This document shows, in pieces, positions 17,616 through 27,573 of a stretch of 64,000 bases of DNA (positions are counted from its first letter, which is position 1; each line of letters begins with the position of its first letter). The stretch lies in the NCBI GenBank assembly GCA_963850345.1, contig CAWKKW010000002.1, positions 124,001 through 188,000 on the forward strand. The letters run 5' to 3'. The position numbers were made by a program, and so were the translations under genes. This DNA comes from CAWKKW01 sp963850345 (lineage in GTDB: Bacteria > Acidobacteriota > Terriglobia > Terriglobales > Acidobacteriaceae). The notes below the pieces were generated by a model. The model made no database searches and was not told the DNA's origin. It was given only the letters and a program-made list of their open reading frames with translations.

Positions 17616-18727
17616 ATGCGCTCTTCTACGGGCTTGGTCCGGTCTGCCGCAAGGAGTTCACACACATTGTGCGCGACCCCGGCACACTCTTCTTTGCGCT
17701 GGTGATCCCGCTCATCCAGCTATTCCTCTTCGGCTTCGCCGTGGATACCAACGTGCGCCAGATTCCCACGGTGGTGCTCGACGAGTCGCACACGCAGGAG
17801 AGTCGGCACCTGCTTGACAGCTTCGCAGCCTCAGACGTTTTTAAAATTACCTCGACGGTCCAATCTGATCAGGAACTATACGCGACCATGCGTCGAGGCA
17901 AAGCACGCGTCGCCATCAAAATTCCTTATGACTATGCGCGAAGTCTGCAGAATGGAACGACGGCCACCGTCCTGGTGATGATTGACGGCTCCGATTCCAC
18001 AGTGGCTGGCCAGGCAGTCAACGCGTCCACAGGCGTCACGCTCGAACAGTCGCTGATCCAGATTGTGGGCAATTCAAAGATGCCGATCGAGGCTCGACCC
18101 TCGGTGCTCTACAACCCCAGTACGCGGTCCGCGAATTTCTTTGTCCCTGGGCTGATCGCCATCCTGCTGCAAGTCATGATCATCCTGCTCATCGCACTGA
18201 GCCTGGTACGCGAACGCGAACGTGGCACGCTCGAACAACTGACTATGACGCCGGTCGCTCCCCTTGGTCTGATGGTCGGCAAGATGATTCCGTATGGCGT
18301 GCTCGCGTTCGGCGAACTCTGCCTGATCGTGACCATCATGCGTGTCGTCTTCCAGGTGCCGATCCACGGCAGCGTCCTCGTGCTGCTGCTCATGTCACTG
18401 CCGTTTCTGCTCACCGTATTAGGAATCGGCCTGCTCATCAGCACCCGGGCACGAACCCAGGCAGAGGCCTTTCAACTCTCCATGGGGACGGTGTTGCCCT
18501 CCGTGTTTCTCTCCGGCTACATCTTCCTGATTGAGACCATGCCGCCGTTCTTTCGCGGAGTGAGCCGAGTGATCCCCGCGACCTACTACATCCGGATTCT
18601 GCGGGGAATCATCCTGCGAGGCGCGGCCTTCACTGATCTATGGGTGAATGCGCTCGTCCTCACTCTGATGGGCACGGCAGCCATTCTGCTCGCGGCGCGG
18701 CAGTTCGTGCGTCAAAGCCGCGGTTGA
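17612..18727 (+). CDS. ABC-2 type transporter permease
   Basis: The 371-residue protein has an N-terminal membrane segment (LFFALVIPLIQLFLFGFAV), a periplasmic domain of about 140 residues, and five C-terminal membrane segments including ATTYYIRILRGIILRG near the end. The RERERGTLEQLTMTPV motif after the second segment is a hallmark of ABC-2 permeases of the YhhJ/YbhR type. ATGA overlap with the ATPase gene. Being one permease, it probably works as a homodimer with the ATPase and the HlyD adaptor. Confidence 0.94.
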   Translation: MNALFYGLGPVCRKEFTHIVRDPGTLFFALVIPLIQLFLFGFAVDTNVRQIPTVVLDESHTQESRHLLDSFAASDVFKITSTVQSDQELYATMRRGKARVAIKIPYDYARSLQNGTTATVLVMIDGSDSTVAGQAVNASTGVTLEQSLIQIVGNSKMPIEARPSVLYNPSTRSANFFVPGLIAILLQVMIILLIALSLVRERERGTLEQLTMTPVAPLGLMVGKMIPYGVLAFGELCLIVTIMRVVFQVPIHGSVLVLLLMSLPFLLTVLGIGLLISTRARTQAEAFQLSMGTVLPSVFLSGYIFLIETMPPFFRGVSRVIPATYYIRILRGIILRGAAFTDLWVNALVLTLMGTAAILLAARQFVRQSRG

Positions 18728-18830
18728 CTCGGCTCCCTGGCTCGGCCCCCGGCTCTCCCGCACAACGAGTGGCAGCCTCGCGGTAAGTTCCTGAATCACA
18801 TAGCTGTCACTTGAGATAGGGGCGGTTTAG

Positions 18831-21596
18831 ATGGCCAAGAAAACGCGAACCAAGTCGGCATCCGATGCGGTGGATGAACAGCTAGCACGATACCGCGAGA
18901 TGCGGGACTTTAAAGTTACAGCCGAGCCAAGCGGCCAACCCGAGAGCAAAGCCACTGCCCAAACGCAGGGTCTCCCCTTCGTGATTCAGAAGCACGCAGC
19001 GACGCGGCTTCACTATGACTTTCGGCTGGGCTGGAACGGCGTGCTCAAAAGCTGGGCCGTGACCAAGGGGCCGAGCTATGTCACCAGCGACAAGCGACTC
19101 GCGGTGCAGGTGGAAGATCACCCGATGGAGTACGGCGGCTTTGAAGGAACCATTCCGAAAGGGCAGTACGGCGGCGGAACCGTCATGCTCTGGGATGAAG
19201 GAACGTGGGAGCCTCTGGGGGACGCGGATGAGGGTCTGCGCCGCGGCAATCTCAAGTTCACGCTGCAAGGTCGGAAGCTTCAGGGCAAGTGGGTGCTGGT
19301 GCGAATGGGTGGCCGCGCCGCAAACGAGAGTAAGCCCAACTGGCTGCTGATCAAAGAGCACGACGAGTTTGAACGCACTGCCGACGATCCCGCCATTACA
19401 GAGGAGAGGCCGGAGAGCGTGATCACCGGACGCGACCTCGAAGCCATTGCGCATGCTGAAGATCATGTATGGAATTCGAACGGGCCTGTGAATCAGGACA
19501 CGCGATCGAGTGGCGACAAGCCAACCAAGTCGCACCCCCCGCCGCTCCATGCCGAGCCCGCCGAGTTGCCAAAAGAAGTGCAAGCGGACCTGAAAGACCT
19601 GCCCAAAGAATCTCTGCCAAAATTTCTTTCGCCGCAGCTTGCCTCGCAATCTGCCACTCCGCCTTCGGGCCAGGACTGGATCCACGAATTGAAACTCGAT
19701 GGCTACCGAATGCAGGCTCATATCGAGGCTCCGAAGCGTGGAAGTAAGTCCGGGCTACAGGTGAAGTTATTCACCCGCAGCGGCCTCGACTGGACGGCAC
19801 GCATGGCTGCCGTTGCGGAGGACCTCAAGGGACTACCGGTTGAGAGCGCGATCCTGGATGGAGAAGTCGTGGTGCTGGACGAATCGGGGGTGAGCAGCTT
19901 CGCCGAATTGCAGGCGGCATTTCAGGATGGCGAAGCCAAACACTTCACCTACTTCGTCTTCGACCTGCTTCATCTGAATGGCCGCAATCTGCGCGGACTG
20001 CCCTTGAGCCGCCGCAAAGAATTGCTGCGCGGCGTGGTGCCGGCCGGCTCCGCTGGCGAGATCGTTCACTACAGCGACCACATCAGCGGCAGTGGAGACG
20101 AGATGTTCGCGCAAGCATGCAAGTTGGGGGCAGAGGGTGTCGTCTCCAAGCTTGCCACCAGCACTTACACGTCTGGGCGCACGCGCAGCTGGGTCAAGGT
20201 GAAATGCGTTCGTCAGCAGGAATTCGTTATCGGCGGTTACACGTTGCCGACCAATGGCAGCGCGGGCGTGGGTGCACTCCTGCTCGGTTACTACGAAGGT
20301 GGAAAGCTTCACTATGCGGGACGCACGGGCACTGGCTTCACCCATAAAACGTCCGCAGTGATCCGCAAGCAACTCGAAGCGATCAAGCGCAAGGAGTCGC
20401 CCTACAAAGAGGTGCCGCCGGATGCACGACGGGGCGCACTCTGGGTCGAGCCGAAGCTAGTCGCCGAAGTGCAATTTCGCACCTGGACTGCCGACGGCCT
20501 GGTGCGCCAGGCCTCCTTCAAAGGAATGAGAGAGGACAAGCCCGCGAAGGAAGTGAGCAGGGAACTGCCAAATGTAACTCCCGCTGCGGCCAAAGCAGCT
20601 GAGAAGGACGCTGCAAAAGAAGCAGCGCAGTCGGCTCCTTCCAGCGCTCCGAAGAAGAGCCCCGTCTCGCGCAAGAAAGTTCCTGCAAAGGCCGAGAAGG
20701 AGGCACCCGCGAAACCCCCGACAATTCGGCTAACGCATCCTGATAAGGTGCTCGATGCGCAATCGGGTCTTACGAAGCAATTGCTCGCAGAATACTACGA
20801 AGGAATCGCGCCGCACATGTTGCGGCAAATTGCGGGTCGTCCCGTCAGCATCATTCGCTGTCCGGAAGGCAGCGGTCAGCAATGCTTCTTTCAGCGCCAT
20901 TTGAATAAGAGCCTGCCCAAAGGTGTAGAAGGCATCGACATTCGCGAACGAAAGAGCGGCAAGATCGAAACTTTCCTCACGCTCTCGACTGCGGAGGCCC
21001 TATTGCAACTCGCACAGATGAATGTGCTGGAACTACATCCGTGGGGCTGCAGGAACGAGGACATCGAGCATCCTGATCGGCTGATCTTTGACCTTGATCC
21101 TGACGACGCCATTGCATGGCGAACCCTGGCGGACACGGCCCTCGAAGTGCGCGATCGATTGAAGGCGTTAGGGCTAAAGAGCTTTCTCAAAACTACCGGA
21201 GGCAAAGGACTGCACATCGTCGCGCCGATTGAGCCTGAATATGAATGGCCGGTGGTGAAAGACCTCGCACACGCCTTTGTGATCGAGATGGAGAAGGACA
21301 ATCCCAAGCTGTACTTGACCAAGATGACCAAGGCAGCCCGGAAGGAAAAGATCTATCTCGACTATCTGCGCAATGAGCGCGGAGCGACTGCAGTAGCGGC
21401 CTTCTCGCCGCGCGCGCGCCCCAATGCGTATGTCTCCTTGCCGATGGACTGGAGCGAACTTAAGGAGAAGGCGGCCCCACATTTGCGCGCTGCCGACTTT
21501 TCCGAATGGAAGAGTCGCCTGCGTCGCGATCCATGGAAAGACCTGCCCAGCATTCACCAGTCGCTGAATCCGGAGAAGGCCGGCAGTGCCGGTTAA
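18831..21596 (+). CDS. ligD: multifunctional DNA ligase D (phosphoesterase-ligase-polymerase)
   Basis: LigD processes and seals DNA double-strand breaks in bacterial non-homologous end joining, with Ku. Domain order here is phosphoesterase, ligase, polymerase. The 3'-phosphoesterase spans about 45-200 (FVIQKHAATRLHYDFRL, VEDHPMEYGGFEGTIPKGQYGGG). The ATP-dependent ligase spans about 265-560, with the nucleotidyl lysine in HELKLDGYR (K288) and LDGEVVVLD downstream. A Lys/Ala/Pro-rich linker (about 580-630) leads to the primase-polymerase domain with LIFDLDPDD and KTTGGKGLHIVAPI. At 921 residues it is full length. AGGGG precedes the ATG. The ku gene is 24.5 kb away rather than adjacent. The gene ends 14 bases from a convergent gene. 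Confidence 0.97.
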   Translation: MAKKTRTKSASDAVDEQLARYREMRDFKVTAEPSGQPESKATAQTQGLPFVIQKHAATRLHYDFRLGWNGVLKSWAVTKGPSYVTSDKRLAVQVEDHPMEYGGFEGTIPKGQYGGGTVMLWDEGTWEPLGDADEGLRRGNLKFTLQGRKLQGKWVLVRMGGRAANESKPNWLLIKEHDEFERTADDPAITEERPESVITGRDLEAIAHAEDHVWNSNGPVNQDTRSSGDKPTKSHPPPLHAEPAELPKEVQADLKDLPKESLPKFLSPQLASQSATPPSGQDWIHELKLDGYRMQAHIEAPKRGSKSGLQVKLFTRSGLDWTARMAAVAEDLKGLPVESAILDGEVVVLDESGVSSFAELQAAFQDGEAKHFTYFVFDLLHLNGRNLRGLPLSRRKELLRGVVPAGSAGEIVHYSDHISGSGDEMFAQACKLGAEGVVSKLATSTYTSGRTRSWVKVKCVRQQEFVIGGYTLPTNGSAGVGALLLGYYEGGKLHYAGRTGTGFTHKTSAVIRKQLEAIKRKESPYKEVPPDARRGALWVEPKLVAEVQFRTWTADGLVRQASFKGMREDKPAKEVSRELPNVTPAAAKAAEKDAAKEAAQSAPSSAPKKSPVSRKKVPAKAEKEAPAKPPTIRLTHPDKVLDAQSGLTKQLLAEYYEGIAPHMLRQIAGRPVSIIRCPEGSGQQCFFQRHLNKSLPKGVEGIDIRERKSGKIETFLTLSTAEALLQLAQMNVLELHPWGCRNEDIEHPDRLIFDLDPDDAIAWRTLADTALEVRDRLKALGLKSFLKTTGGKGLHIVAPIEPEYEWPVVKDLAHAFVIEMEKDNPKLYLTKMTKAARKEKIYLDYLRNERGATAVAAFSPRARPNAYVSLPMDWSELKEKAAPHLRAADFSEWKSRLRRDPWKDLPSIHQSLNPEKAGSAG

Positions 21597-21610
21597 CGCG
21601 GCAATGTGGA

Positions 21611-22753
21611 TCACACGGCAGCGAGCGCCGCTTCCAGGTCTTCGATCAGGTCTGCAGGATTCTCGAGGCCGATCGAAAGCCTCAGCAGATTCCGTGGCGT
21701 CTTGGTGGTCGGTCCCTCGATCGATGCTCGATGTTCCACCAGGCTATGTGCGCCGCCGAGACTGGTAGCGCGGGTGAAAATCTGCATCGACGAGGCGACC
21801 CGCATTGCATCTTCCTCCGAGCCCTTCACCTGGAAAGACAACATGCCGCCGAATCCGCTCATCTGTTGCGCTGCGATTTGATGGCCTGGATGCGTTTCGA
21901 GGCCCGGATAGAAGACCGCCTCGACGCGTGCATGGGACGCGAGAAACGCGGCAATCTTTCCGGCGGACTCTGTCTCCGCTCGCACGCGGATCGGCAGGGT
22001 CGCCACCCCACGCAACGTGAGCCAGCAGTCAAAGGGAGACGGGACCGCGCCGCCCACTCGCTGCGATCTTCGCGCACTCTCAAACATTGGGCTCTCACTC
22101 GCTGTAATCAGTGCGCCGCCAGTCACGTCACTATGACCGGCGATGTACTTGGTCGTGGAATGCGCAACCATGTCGATTCCAAATTCCAGAGGACGCTGCA
22201 GCACGGGCGACGCGAAGGTTCCATCGCAAACGGTAGGAACTCCGGCATCCCGAGCGATCTTCGCGATGGCAGCCAGATCGGTCACCTTGAGCAGGGGATT
22301 GGAGGGTGTCTCGATCCAGATCAATTTTGTATTGGGGCGAAGGGCCGCCTGTACTTCGCCAGGATCTGTCATTTCCACGTACGAACACGTCAGTTGCCAA
22401 TTGGCGAAGACCTCATTCACCACGCGCCGAAAGCCGTGATACACGTCATTGGGCGCGAGCAGGTGATCGCCCGGCTGCAGGCTGTGTAGGACGGCCGTCA
22501 CCACCGCCAGGCCCGAGGAAAACGCCAGCGCAGCAGTACCGCCTTCGAGCGCTGCAAGGCAGGTCTCGAGCGCACTGCGGTTGGGATTGTTGTCGCGCGA
22601 GTACGAGAATCCTTGCGGATACTCACCGTCTGCGTCGCGCTCAAACGTTGTGGAGAGATGAATCGGGGGAACGACGGCTCGCGTGTTCGGATCTACCTTC
22701 TGCCCGGCGTGCACTGCCAGCGTCTCTATGTGCCTCGAACGGTTTGCATCCAT
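21611..22753 (-). CDS. cystathionine gamma-synthase/lyase-like PLP enzyme
   Basis: A Cys/Met-metabolism PLP enzyme of 380 residues. Visible are THAGQ-type N-terminus (LAVHAGQKVDPNTRAVVPP), YSRDNNPNRSALE, the cofactor-phosphate region AFSSGLAVV, and the Schiff-base lysine in AHSTTKYIAGHSDVTGG (K202). The usual VDNTF segment reads CDGTFASP. The family includes cystathionine gamma-synthase, cystathionine lyases and O-acetylhomoserine sulfhydrylase; sequence alone does not choose between them. The start at 22753 is preferred over the GTG at 22783 because a -10 box (TATGAT) ends six bases before it, which would make the mRNA leaderless. Confidence 0.9.
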   Translation of the reverse strand: MDANRSRHIETLAVHAGQKVDPNTRAVVPPIHLSTTFERDADGEYPQGFSYSRDNNPNRSALETCLAALEGGTAALAFSSGLAVVTAVLHSLQPGDHLLAPNDVYHGFRRVVNEVFANWQLTCSYVEMTDPGEVQAALRPNTKLIWIETPSNPLLKVTDLAAIAKIARDAGVPTVCDGTFASPVLQRPLEFGIDMVAHSTTKYIAGHSDVTGGALITASESPMFESARRSQRVGGAVPSPFDCWLTLRGVATLPIRVRAETESAGKIAAFLASHARVEAVFYPGLETHPGHQIAAQQMSGFGGMLSFQVKGSEEDAMRVASSMQIFTRATSLGGAHSLVEHRASIEGPTTKTPRNLLRLSIGLENPADLIEDLEAALAAV

Positions 22754-22759
22754 GCAGAA

Positions 22760-22788
22760 ATCATAGGGGATGTTCGCGACCACGGAAA
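22760..22788 (-). promoter_or_regulatory. candidate leaderless promoter of the cystathionine gamma-synthase-like gene
   Basis: On the minus strand TTTCCG (22788-22783), 17 bases, then TATGAT (22765-22760). The expected start point falls on the A of the ATG at 22753. The -10 box is good, the -35 box poor. No Shine-Dalgarno sequence is present. Confidence 0.5.
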
Positions 22789-22911
22789 CTTGGACGATAT
22801 CGCCGGCATTCTGGCGTATTTCTTCATTCCATTTCGATCAAAGGAATTGGCACTGTGGCCCGAGAAATGGTGTGCCTTCTGTAGAGGAAGGCTGGCGCGA
22901 GTGATCCACCC

Positions 22912-22934
22912 AATGTTAAAGGAATATTAACATT
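22912..22934. promoter_or_regulatory. perfect inverted repeat upstream of the second TonB-dependent receptor
   Basis: AATGTTAA and TTAACATT form perfect 8-base arms around AGGAATA. The right arm runs into TTGACC (22933-22938), a possible -35 box for the receptor gene starting at 23098. No convincing -10 box follows at 17 bases. This is the best operator candidate in a 344-base gap that otherwise shows no gene. Confidence 0.45.
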
Positions 22935-23097
22935 GACCTAGCTGCACACCCGTCACAATTTAAGTACGCGCTTCATCTATCAGGTGGTTTAGGAAACACG
23001 AACCTGCTCGAAACGGATCGCTCGTTCGCCGAACTTCGGATGCTTCAGAAGTTCCGGTAACAACTCATTTTTGGTTTACAACCCTTCAGGAGTGCCA

Positions 23098-26000
23098 ATG
23101 AGTTCCGTCACAAAGCTTCGCGGACGTGTGTCTGCTGTCGCCTTCTTAGCTTTTCTTCTCGCAGCGCCCATTCATTTTTCTACTCTCTTTGCACAGACCG
23201 CAGGCTCGGGAAGCATCACAGGTACGGTCAGCGACTCGAGCAACAATCCTCTGGCCTCCGCATCAATTCTCATTCGCAACAACGACACCGGCCAGGAACG
23301 CACGCAGACCACGAACGACTCGGGCATCTATGTCGCGGCCTTTCTCCAGCCTGGCCACTACGAAGTTATTACCAGCGCGCAAGGCTTTGCCAGCGTCGAT
23401 CAGAAGAACCTCAACCTGCAAGTCGGTCAGACGCTCACGCTCAACGTCACGATGCCGGTGCAGAGCGTGCAGTCTACTGTCACGGTGACCGATGCGCCGC
23501 TTCTGCTCGACACTGAGAAGACAGAAGTCTCGCAAACGGTCGGGACGCAACTGATCTCCAACCTTCCGGTGAGCAGCCGCAACTGGAGCAGCTTTGCCCT
23601 GCTCACGCCAAACGTAACAACCGATGGATCCAGTGGGCTGGTCAGCTATCGCGGCATCTCGGGCCTTTACAACAGCAACCTGGTCGATGGTGCGAACAAT
23701 AATCAGTCCTTATTTTCCGAAGCTCGTGGCCGTGCCTCGGGTGCGCCCTATGTGTACAGTCTCGACTCGATCAAAGAATTTCAGGTAGACGCCGCGGTAT
23801 ACAGCGCCGAATTCGGCCAGGCTGCCGGTGGCCAGATCAATGCGATCACCAAGTCGGGCAGCAATCAACTGCACGGGGACCTCTTCTACTATCTGCGTTA
23901 CCCGGCGCTCAACGCGCTCGATCCTTTCAACAAGGCTCAAGGGCTCAAGAGCGGAAATCCGCACTCGTTACTGCTGACGCAGCCAGTCCACCAGCAGCAG
24001 CAGTTCGGTGGAAGCGTTGGTGGTCCGATCCGCACCGACAAGCTCTTCTACTTCTTCACCTACGACGGCTTCCGCAGAGTGGCTCCGGTGATCTACACCT
24101 CGACCGCGAATATTTCGCTCACGCCGAGCGGCCCCACGTCGTCAACCAGCACCATCACGCCGACCCAGTGCCCCGCGACCATCTCCGCCACACAGTGCAC
24201 GGCCGCCATTACTTATCTGTTGGGCCTCTCCGGCGCATATTCGCGCATTCAGAAGCAGGACATCTTCTTCCCGCGTCTCGATTACCAGCTCAACCAGAAT
24301 AATCACGTGAGCGTGAACTTCAACTTCGGCAACTACATCTCGCCCAACGGCTATTCCGGCGGCCCTTCGTATACCAACAGCTCCATCACTACGAACGGCT
24401 CGGCGACCTATCACGAGCGGTTCCTGGTAGGGAACTGGACCTCCACCCTCAGCTCGCGTTCCGTCAACGAAGTCATCTTCCAATGGGGACGCGATCTGGA
24501 AACCGCAGGGGTCAATGCTCCAGGCCCCAGTGTAAGCATCGGCAGCGTGCAGACCTATGGCATGCCCAATGCACTGCCTCGAACCGCGGAGCCCGATGAG
24601 CATCGCATCCAGGCTACCGACATTTTCTCCACCAGCCGCGGCCGTCATTCGCTCAAACTCGGCGGCGATCTGAACCTGGTGCACGAGGTGATGATTAACC
24701 TCTTCCAGGGCGGCGGTATTTATAACTACACCTCCAGCACTGCGACAGGAAACTTCCAGAATTGGGCGCAGGATGTCTTCGCGGCGACAGCAACAGATCC
24801 GGCCGCGGGTACTCACTACACCAGCTTCACCCAGGTCTACGACCCCATCACCAAGGTTGGCAAAGACGACTTCTGGATGAAAAATCTGGACTGGTTCGCG
24901 GAAGATACCTGGAAGCTCACACCTCGCCTCACGTTGAACCTTGGCGTTCGCTACGATCTGCAACTCACGCCGCAGCCCAACAAACCCAACACCACCTCAC
25001 CCCTCGCGACGCGCTACACCGGCAGCTTGAAGACGGTGAAAGATCGCATCGCTCCGAGGCTAGGCTTCGCCTACAATCCTCATCCCGGCACGGTGGTCCG
25101 TGGCGGGTACGGCATCTTCGGCGCGCTCACGCAGGGCAGCACCTACTATGCCATGCGTGTGGAGAACGGCGTCTATCAGACGAACTACAACTTCAACGGC
25201 TACACGCCTGGCACTGGCGCTCCCCTGTTTCCCAATGTGCTCTTCACGCCGCCGGGCCCTGCGCTTGCCGCTCCATTTTTGGGAGCAGCCACCCCGGGAG
25301 TCACTCCAGGTGGCGCGGCGCTCGTGACCAGCTTCCACGGTCTCGATCCCAACTTCGTTCCGCCTCTGTCTCATGAAGCAGAACTCGCTGTCGAGCAGGA
25401 ATTTCCCGGCAAGCTGACCTTGTCCGTCGGTTATGTGGGTAGCCGCACCCTGCATCTTCCTATCTTCATCGACACCAACGTCGCACCCGCAACCACCACT
25501 CGCAACTACAGCATCTACAGTAAGCCCGGATCCCCGGCAAGTACGCTCACCCTGCCGTACTACACCTCACGCATCACGCCTGCCGACGGCGCAATCAACA
25601 CCGGCTTGAGCGTGGTCAACGCCTGGTATAACTCCATGGCAGTTACGATTCGACGGCCCTTCGATCATGGTCTGGAGCTGCTGCTGAATTACACCTGGAG
25701 CAAGGCCACAGATACCGGCGAAGTGCAGGGAGCCTTCGGGACCTTCTTCGGATCCGACTTCCCCGTCGATCCCTACAACATCAAGCTGGAACATGGACGC
25801 TCCGATCTCGATCAGCGCGGCCGTTTTGTGGGCACGGTTGTGTATCAGCCGTTGTTCTTCCACGGTTCCAGTTTCAGACCGGCCAAGTGGCTGGTCGATG
25901 GCTTCGTCTTCTCCGGCACGGCGACCGAAGCTACCGGGTTTCCGGTCACAGGGCAGTTAACCGGCTATCCTCAGACCACCTATGGCAAACTCAGCGGCGC

Positions 26001-26427
26001 TCTTGAGGGCGGACTTACCGGTGGAGTCATCAGTTCCGGTTCCGGCGCAGCCACGGCCGGTCGGGCTCCGCAGGTGCAGCGCAATGCTTACAAGGGACCG
26101 GGACTGCATAACATCGATTTCCGGGTTACGCGCGACTTTCCTATTCACGAAAACATCCGCTTCCAGATTCTTGGCGAGGCTTTTAACCTGCTTAATCACA
26201 CGAACGTATTCAGCGTCAGCACCACCGCGTTCCAGTACGTCGCTCCCGGCAAGACTCTTCCCATTGGCGGAAGCTGTCCCACGGTGGCTGCTGCCAACGA
26301 TGCCAACTTCAACGGATGCGTCTCACCCTACGTGAGCACATCTTCTCCCTTCGGCGCACCCACCGCCACCAGTGGCACCTTGTATGGCGCGCGGCAACTG
26401 CAGGTATCGGCCAAGCTGTTCTTTTAA
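23098..26427 (+). CDS. Oar-like TonB-dependent receptor (complete)
   Basis: The start at 23098 is chosen over an upstream in-frame ATG-like start at 23071 because AGGAG lies five bases before it; the protein is 1109 residues. A signal peptide ends near FAQTAG (about 35). The carboxypeptidase-regulatory-like domain follows (GSITGTVSDSSNNPLASASI), then a plug (LVSYRGISGLYNSNLVDGAN, FQVDAAVYSAEFGQAAGGQIN) and a barrel with TDKLFYFFTYDG and DWFAEDTWKLTPRLTLNLGV. The terminal residue is Phe (VSAKLFF), as expected for barrel insertion. The substrate is unknown, but the downstream purine nucleoside permease-like gene suggests nucleosides or a related compound. Confidence 0.95.
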   Translation: MSSVTKLRGRVSAVAFLAFLLAAPIHFSTLFAQTAGSGSITGTVSDSSNNPLASASILIRNNDTGQERTQTTNDSGIYVAAFLQPGHYEVITSAQGFASVDQKNLNLQVGQTLTLNVTMPVQSVQSTVTVTDAPLLLDTEKTEVSQTVGTQLISNLPVSSRNWSSFALLTPNVTTDGSSGLVSYRGISGLYNSNLVDGANNNQSLFSEARGRASGAPYVYSLDSIKEFQVDAAVYSAEFGQAAGGQINAITKSGSNQLHGDLFYYLRYPALNALDPFNKAQGLKSGNPHSLLLTQPVHQQQQFGGSVGGPIRTDKLFYFFTYDGFRRVAPVIYTSTANISLTPSGPTSSTSTITPTQCPATISATQCTAAITYLLGLSGAYSRIQKQDIFFPRLDYQLNQNNHVSVNFNFGNYISPNGYSGGPSYTNSSITTNGSATYHERFLVGNWTSTLSSRSVNEVIFQWGRDLETAGVNAPGPSVSIGSVQTYGMPNALPRTAEPDEHRIQATDIFSTSRGRHSLKLGGDLNLVHEVMINLFQGGGIYNYTSSTATGNFQNWAQDVFAATATDPAAGTHYTSFTQVYDPITKVGKDDFWMKNLDWFAEDTWKLTPRLTLNLGVRYDLQLTPQPNKPNTTSPLATRYTGSLKTVKDRIAPRLGFAYNPHPGTVVRGGYGIFGALTQGSTYYAMRVENGVYQTNYNFNGYTPGTGAPLFPNVLFTPPGPALAAPFLGAATPGVTPGGAALVTSFHGLDPNFVPPLSHEAELAVEQEFPGKLTLSVGYVGSRTLHLPIFIDTNVAPATTTRNYSIYSKPGSPASTLTLPYYTSRITPADGAINTGLSVVNAWYNSMAVTIRRPFDHGLELLLNYTWSKATDTGEVQGAFGTFFGSDFPVDPYNIKLEHGRSDLDQRGRFVGTVVYQPLFFHGSSFRPAKWLVDGFVFSGTATEATGFPVTGQLTGYPQTTYGKLSGALEGGLTGGVISSGSGAATAGRAPQVQRNAYKGPGLHNIDFRVTRDFPIHENIRFQILGEAFNLLNHTNVFSVSTTAFQYVAPGKTLPIGGSCPTVAAANDANFNGCVSPYVSTSSPFGAPTATSGTLYGARQLQVSAKLFF

Positions 26428-26448
26428 AGCCTGACGGACCAATCAGAC

Positions 26449-26487
26449 GGTGCAGCAGGTTGACTCTGCTGCACCCTTTGTTTTTTT
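26449..26487 (+). terminator. intrinsic terminator after the TonB-dependent receptor gene
   Basis: GGTGCAGCAG pairs perfectly with CTGCTGCACC (10 base pairs, 7-base loop), followed by CTTTG and seven T residues. It stands between the receptor stop (26427) and the next gene (26500), so that gene would depend on read-through or its own promoter. Confidence 0.9.
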
Positions 26488-26499
26488 GAGGAGGGATGA

Positions 26500-27573
26500 A
26501 TGCCGATGCCGAGCTTGCGCCGAATGATGGTATTCGTATTTGTAACAACGTCTGTATTTTCCGCGCAGGCAAAACATCCAGCCAAGCCAATTCCCGTGAA
26601 GGTGGTGGTGGTCACCATGTTTGAAGCGGGCGCAGATACCGGCGATACGCCCGGCGAATTCCAATACTGGGTAGAGCGCGAACATCTCGACCGCGTGATC
26701 CCATTCCCCGCAGGCAATCGTGACCTCAGGATGAATGGTGACGGGGTGCTTGGCCTTGTCACCGGCGTTGGAACCGCTAAGGCGGCTGCCACCATCATGG
26801 CTCTTGGTCTGGATCCCCGCTTCGATCTGCGGCACGCCTACTGGCTTGTCGCAGGGATTGCGGGCGGTGATCCCGCGGATGCGTCGCTGGGCTCTGCGGT
26901 GTGGGCGGAGTGGATCGTCCACGGCGATCTTGGCCACGAAATCGATGCTCGCGAACTTTCTGCCGATTGGCCCACCGGCTTCGTTCCGCTGCGCAAATCC
27001 ACGCCCTACGAACAGCCGCTCGCTCCCGATGAAGGTCAGGCATATCACCTGAATCCGGCGTTGGTCGAGTGGGCATTCCAACTCACCAAACGTGTGCCGC
27101 TCGCCGATAACGACACGCTTCGCGAACGCCGCATGCACTTCGATCAGACGGCAGCGCGGCGGCGACCGTTCGTTCTCAAGGGCGACGAGATCTCATCGTC
27201 CACGTTCTGGCACGGCAACAAGATGGATCAGTGGGCCAACGCCTGGGTCTCCTATTACACCAGGGGCGCGGGAAACATGGTCACTACGGCGATGGAAGAC
27301 ACCGGCACGCTGCAGTCGCTCACGTTTCTCGCGAAGGCCGGCCGTGTCGATCTGAAGCGCGTTCTCGTGCTGCGAACGGTCAGCAACTACGATCAGCAGA
27401 GGCCCGGTGTTACGGCTGCCGAGAGCCTCTCCGAACAAAAGATCGGCAAGTACGGTGCCTACCTTCCTTCGCTCGAGGCAGCCTACGCGGTCGGCCATGT
27501 AGTTGTGGATACGCTGGTCAAAGACTGGTCGCACTCCGAATCTCATCTTCCCGGACTGGCTTCGTCTAGATGA
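26500..27573 (+). CDS. purine nucleoside permease-like (NUP) family protein
   Basis: The 357-residue protein has a signal peptide (VFVFVTTSVFSAQA) and matches the NUP family first described for Candida nucleoside permease: VKVVVVTMFEAGADTGDTPGEFQYWVE-type opening, GVGTAKAAATIMALGLDPRF, AGIAGGDPADASLGSAVWA, and the closing RTVSNYDQQRPG. The fold resembles nucleoside phosphorylases, so the bacterial members may bind or cleave nucleosides in the periplasm rather than act as channels. There is no membrane span beyond the signal peptide. GAGGAGG gives a strong ribosome site. It follows the TonB-dependent receptor gene after a terminator. Confidence 0.9.
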   Translation: MPMPSLRRMMVFVFVTTSVFSAQAKHPAKPIPVKVVVVTMFEAGADTGDTPGEFQYWVEREHLDRVIPFPAGNRDLRMNGDGVLGLVTGVGTAKAAATIMALGLDPRFDLRHAYWLVAGIAGGDPADASLGSAVWAEWIVHGDLGHEIDARELSADWPTGFVPLRKSTPYEQPLAPDEGQAYHLNPALVEWAFQLTKRVPLADNDTLRERRMHFDQTAARRRPFVLKGDEISSSTFWHGNKMDQWANAWVSYYTRGAGNMVTTAMEDTGTLQSLTFLAKAGRVDLKRVLVLRTVSNYDQQRPGVTAAESLSEQKIGKYGAYLPSLEAAYAVGHVVVDTLVKDWSHSESHLPGLASSR

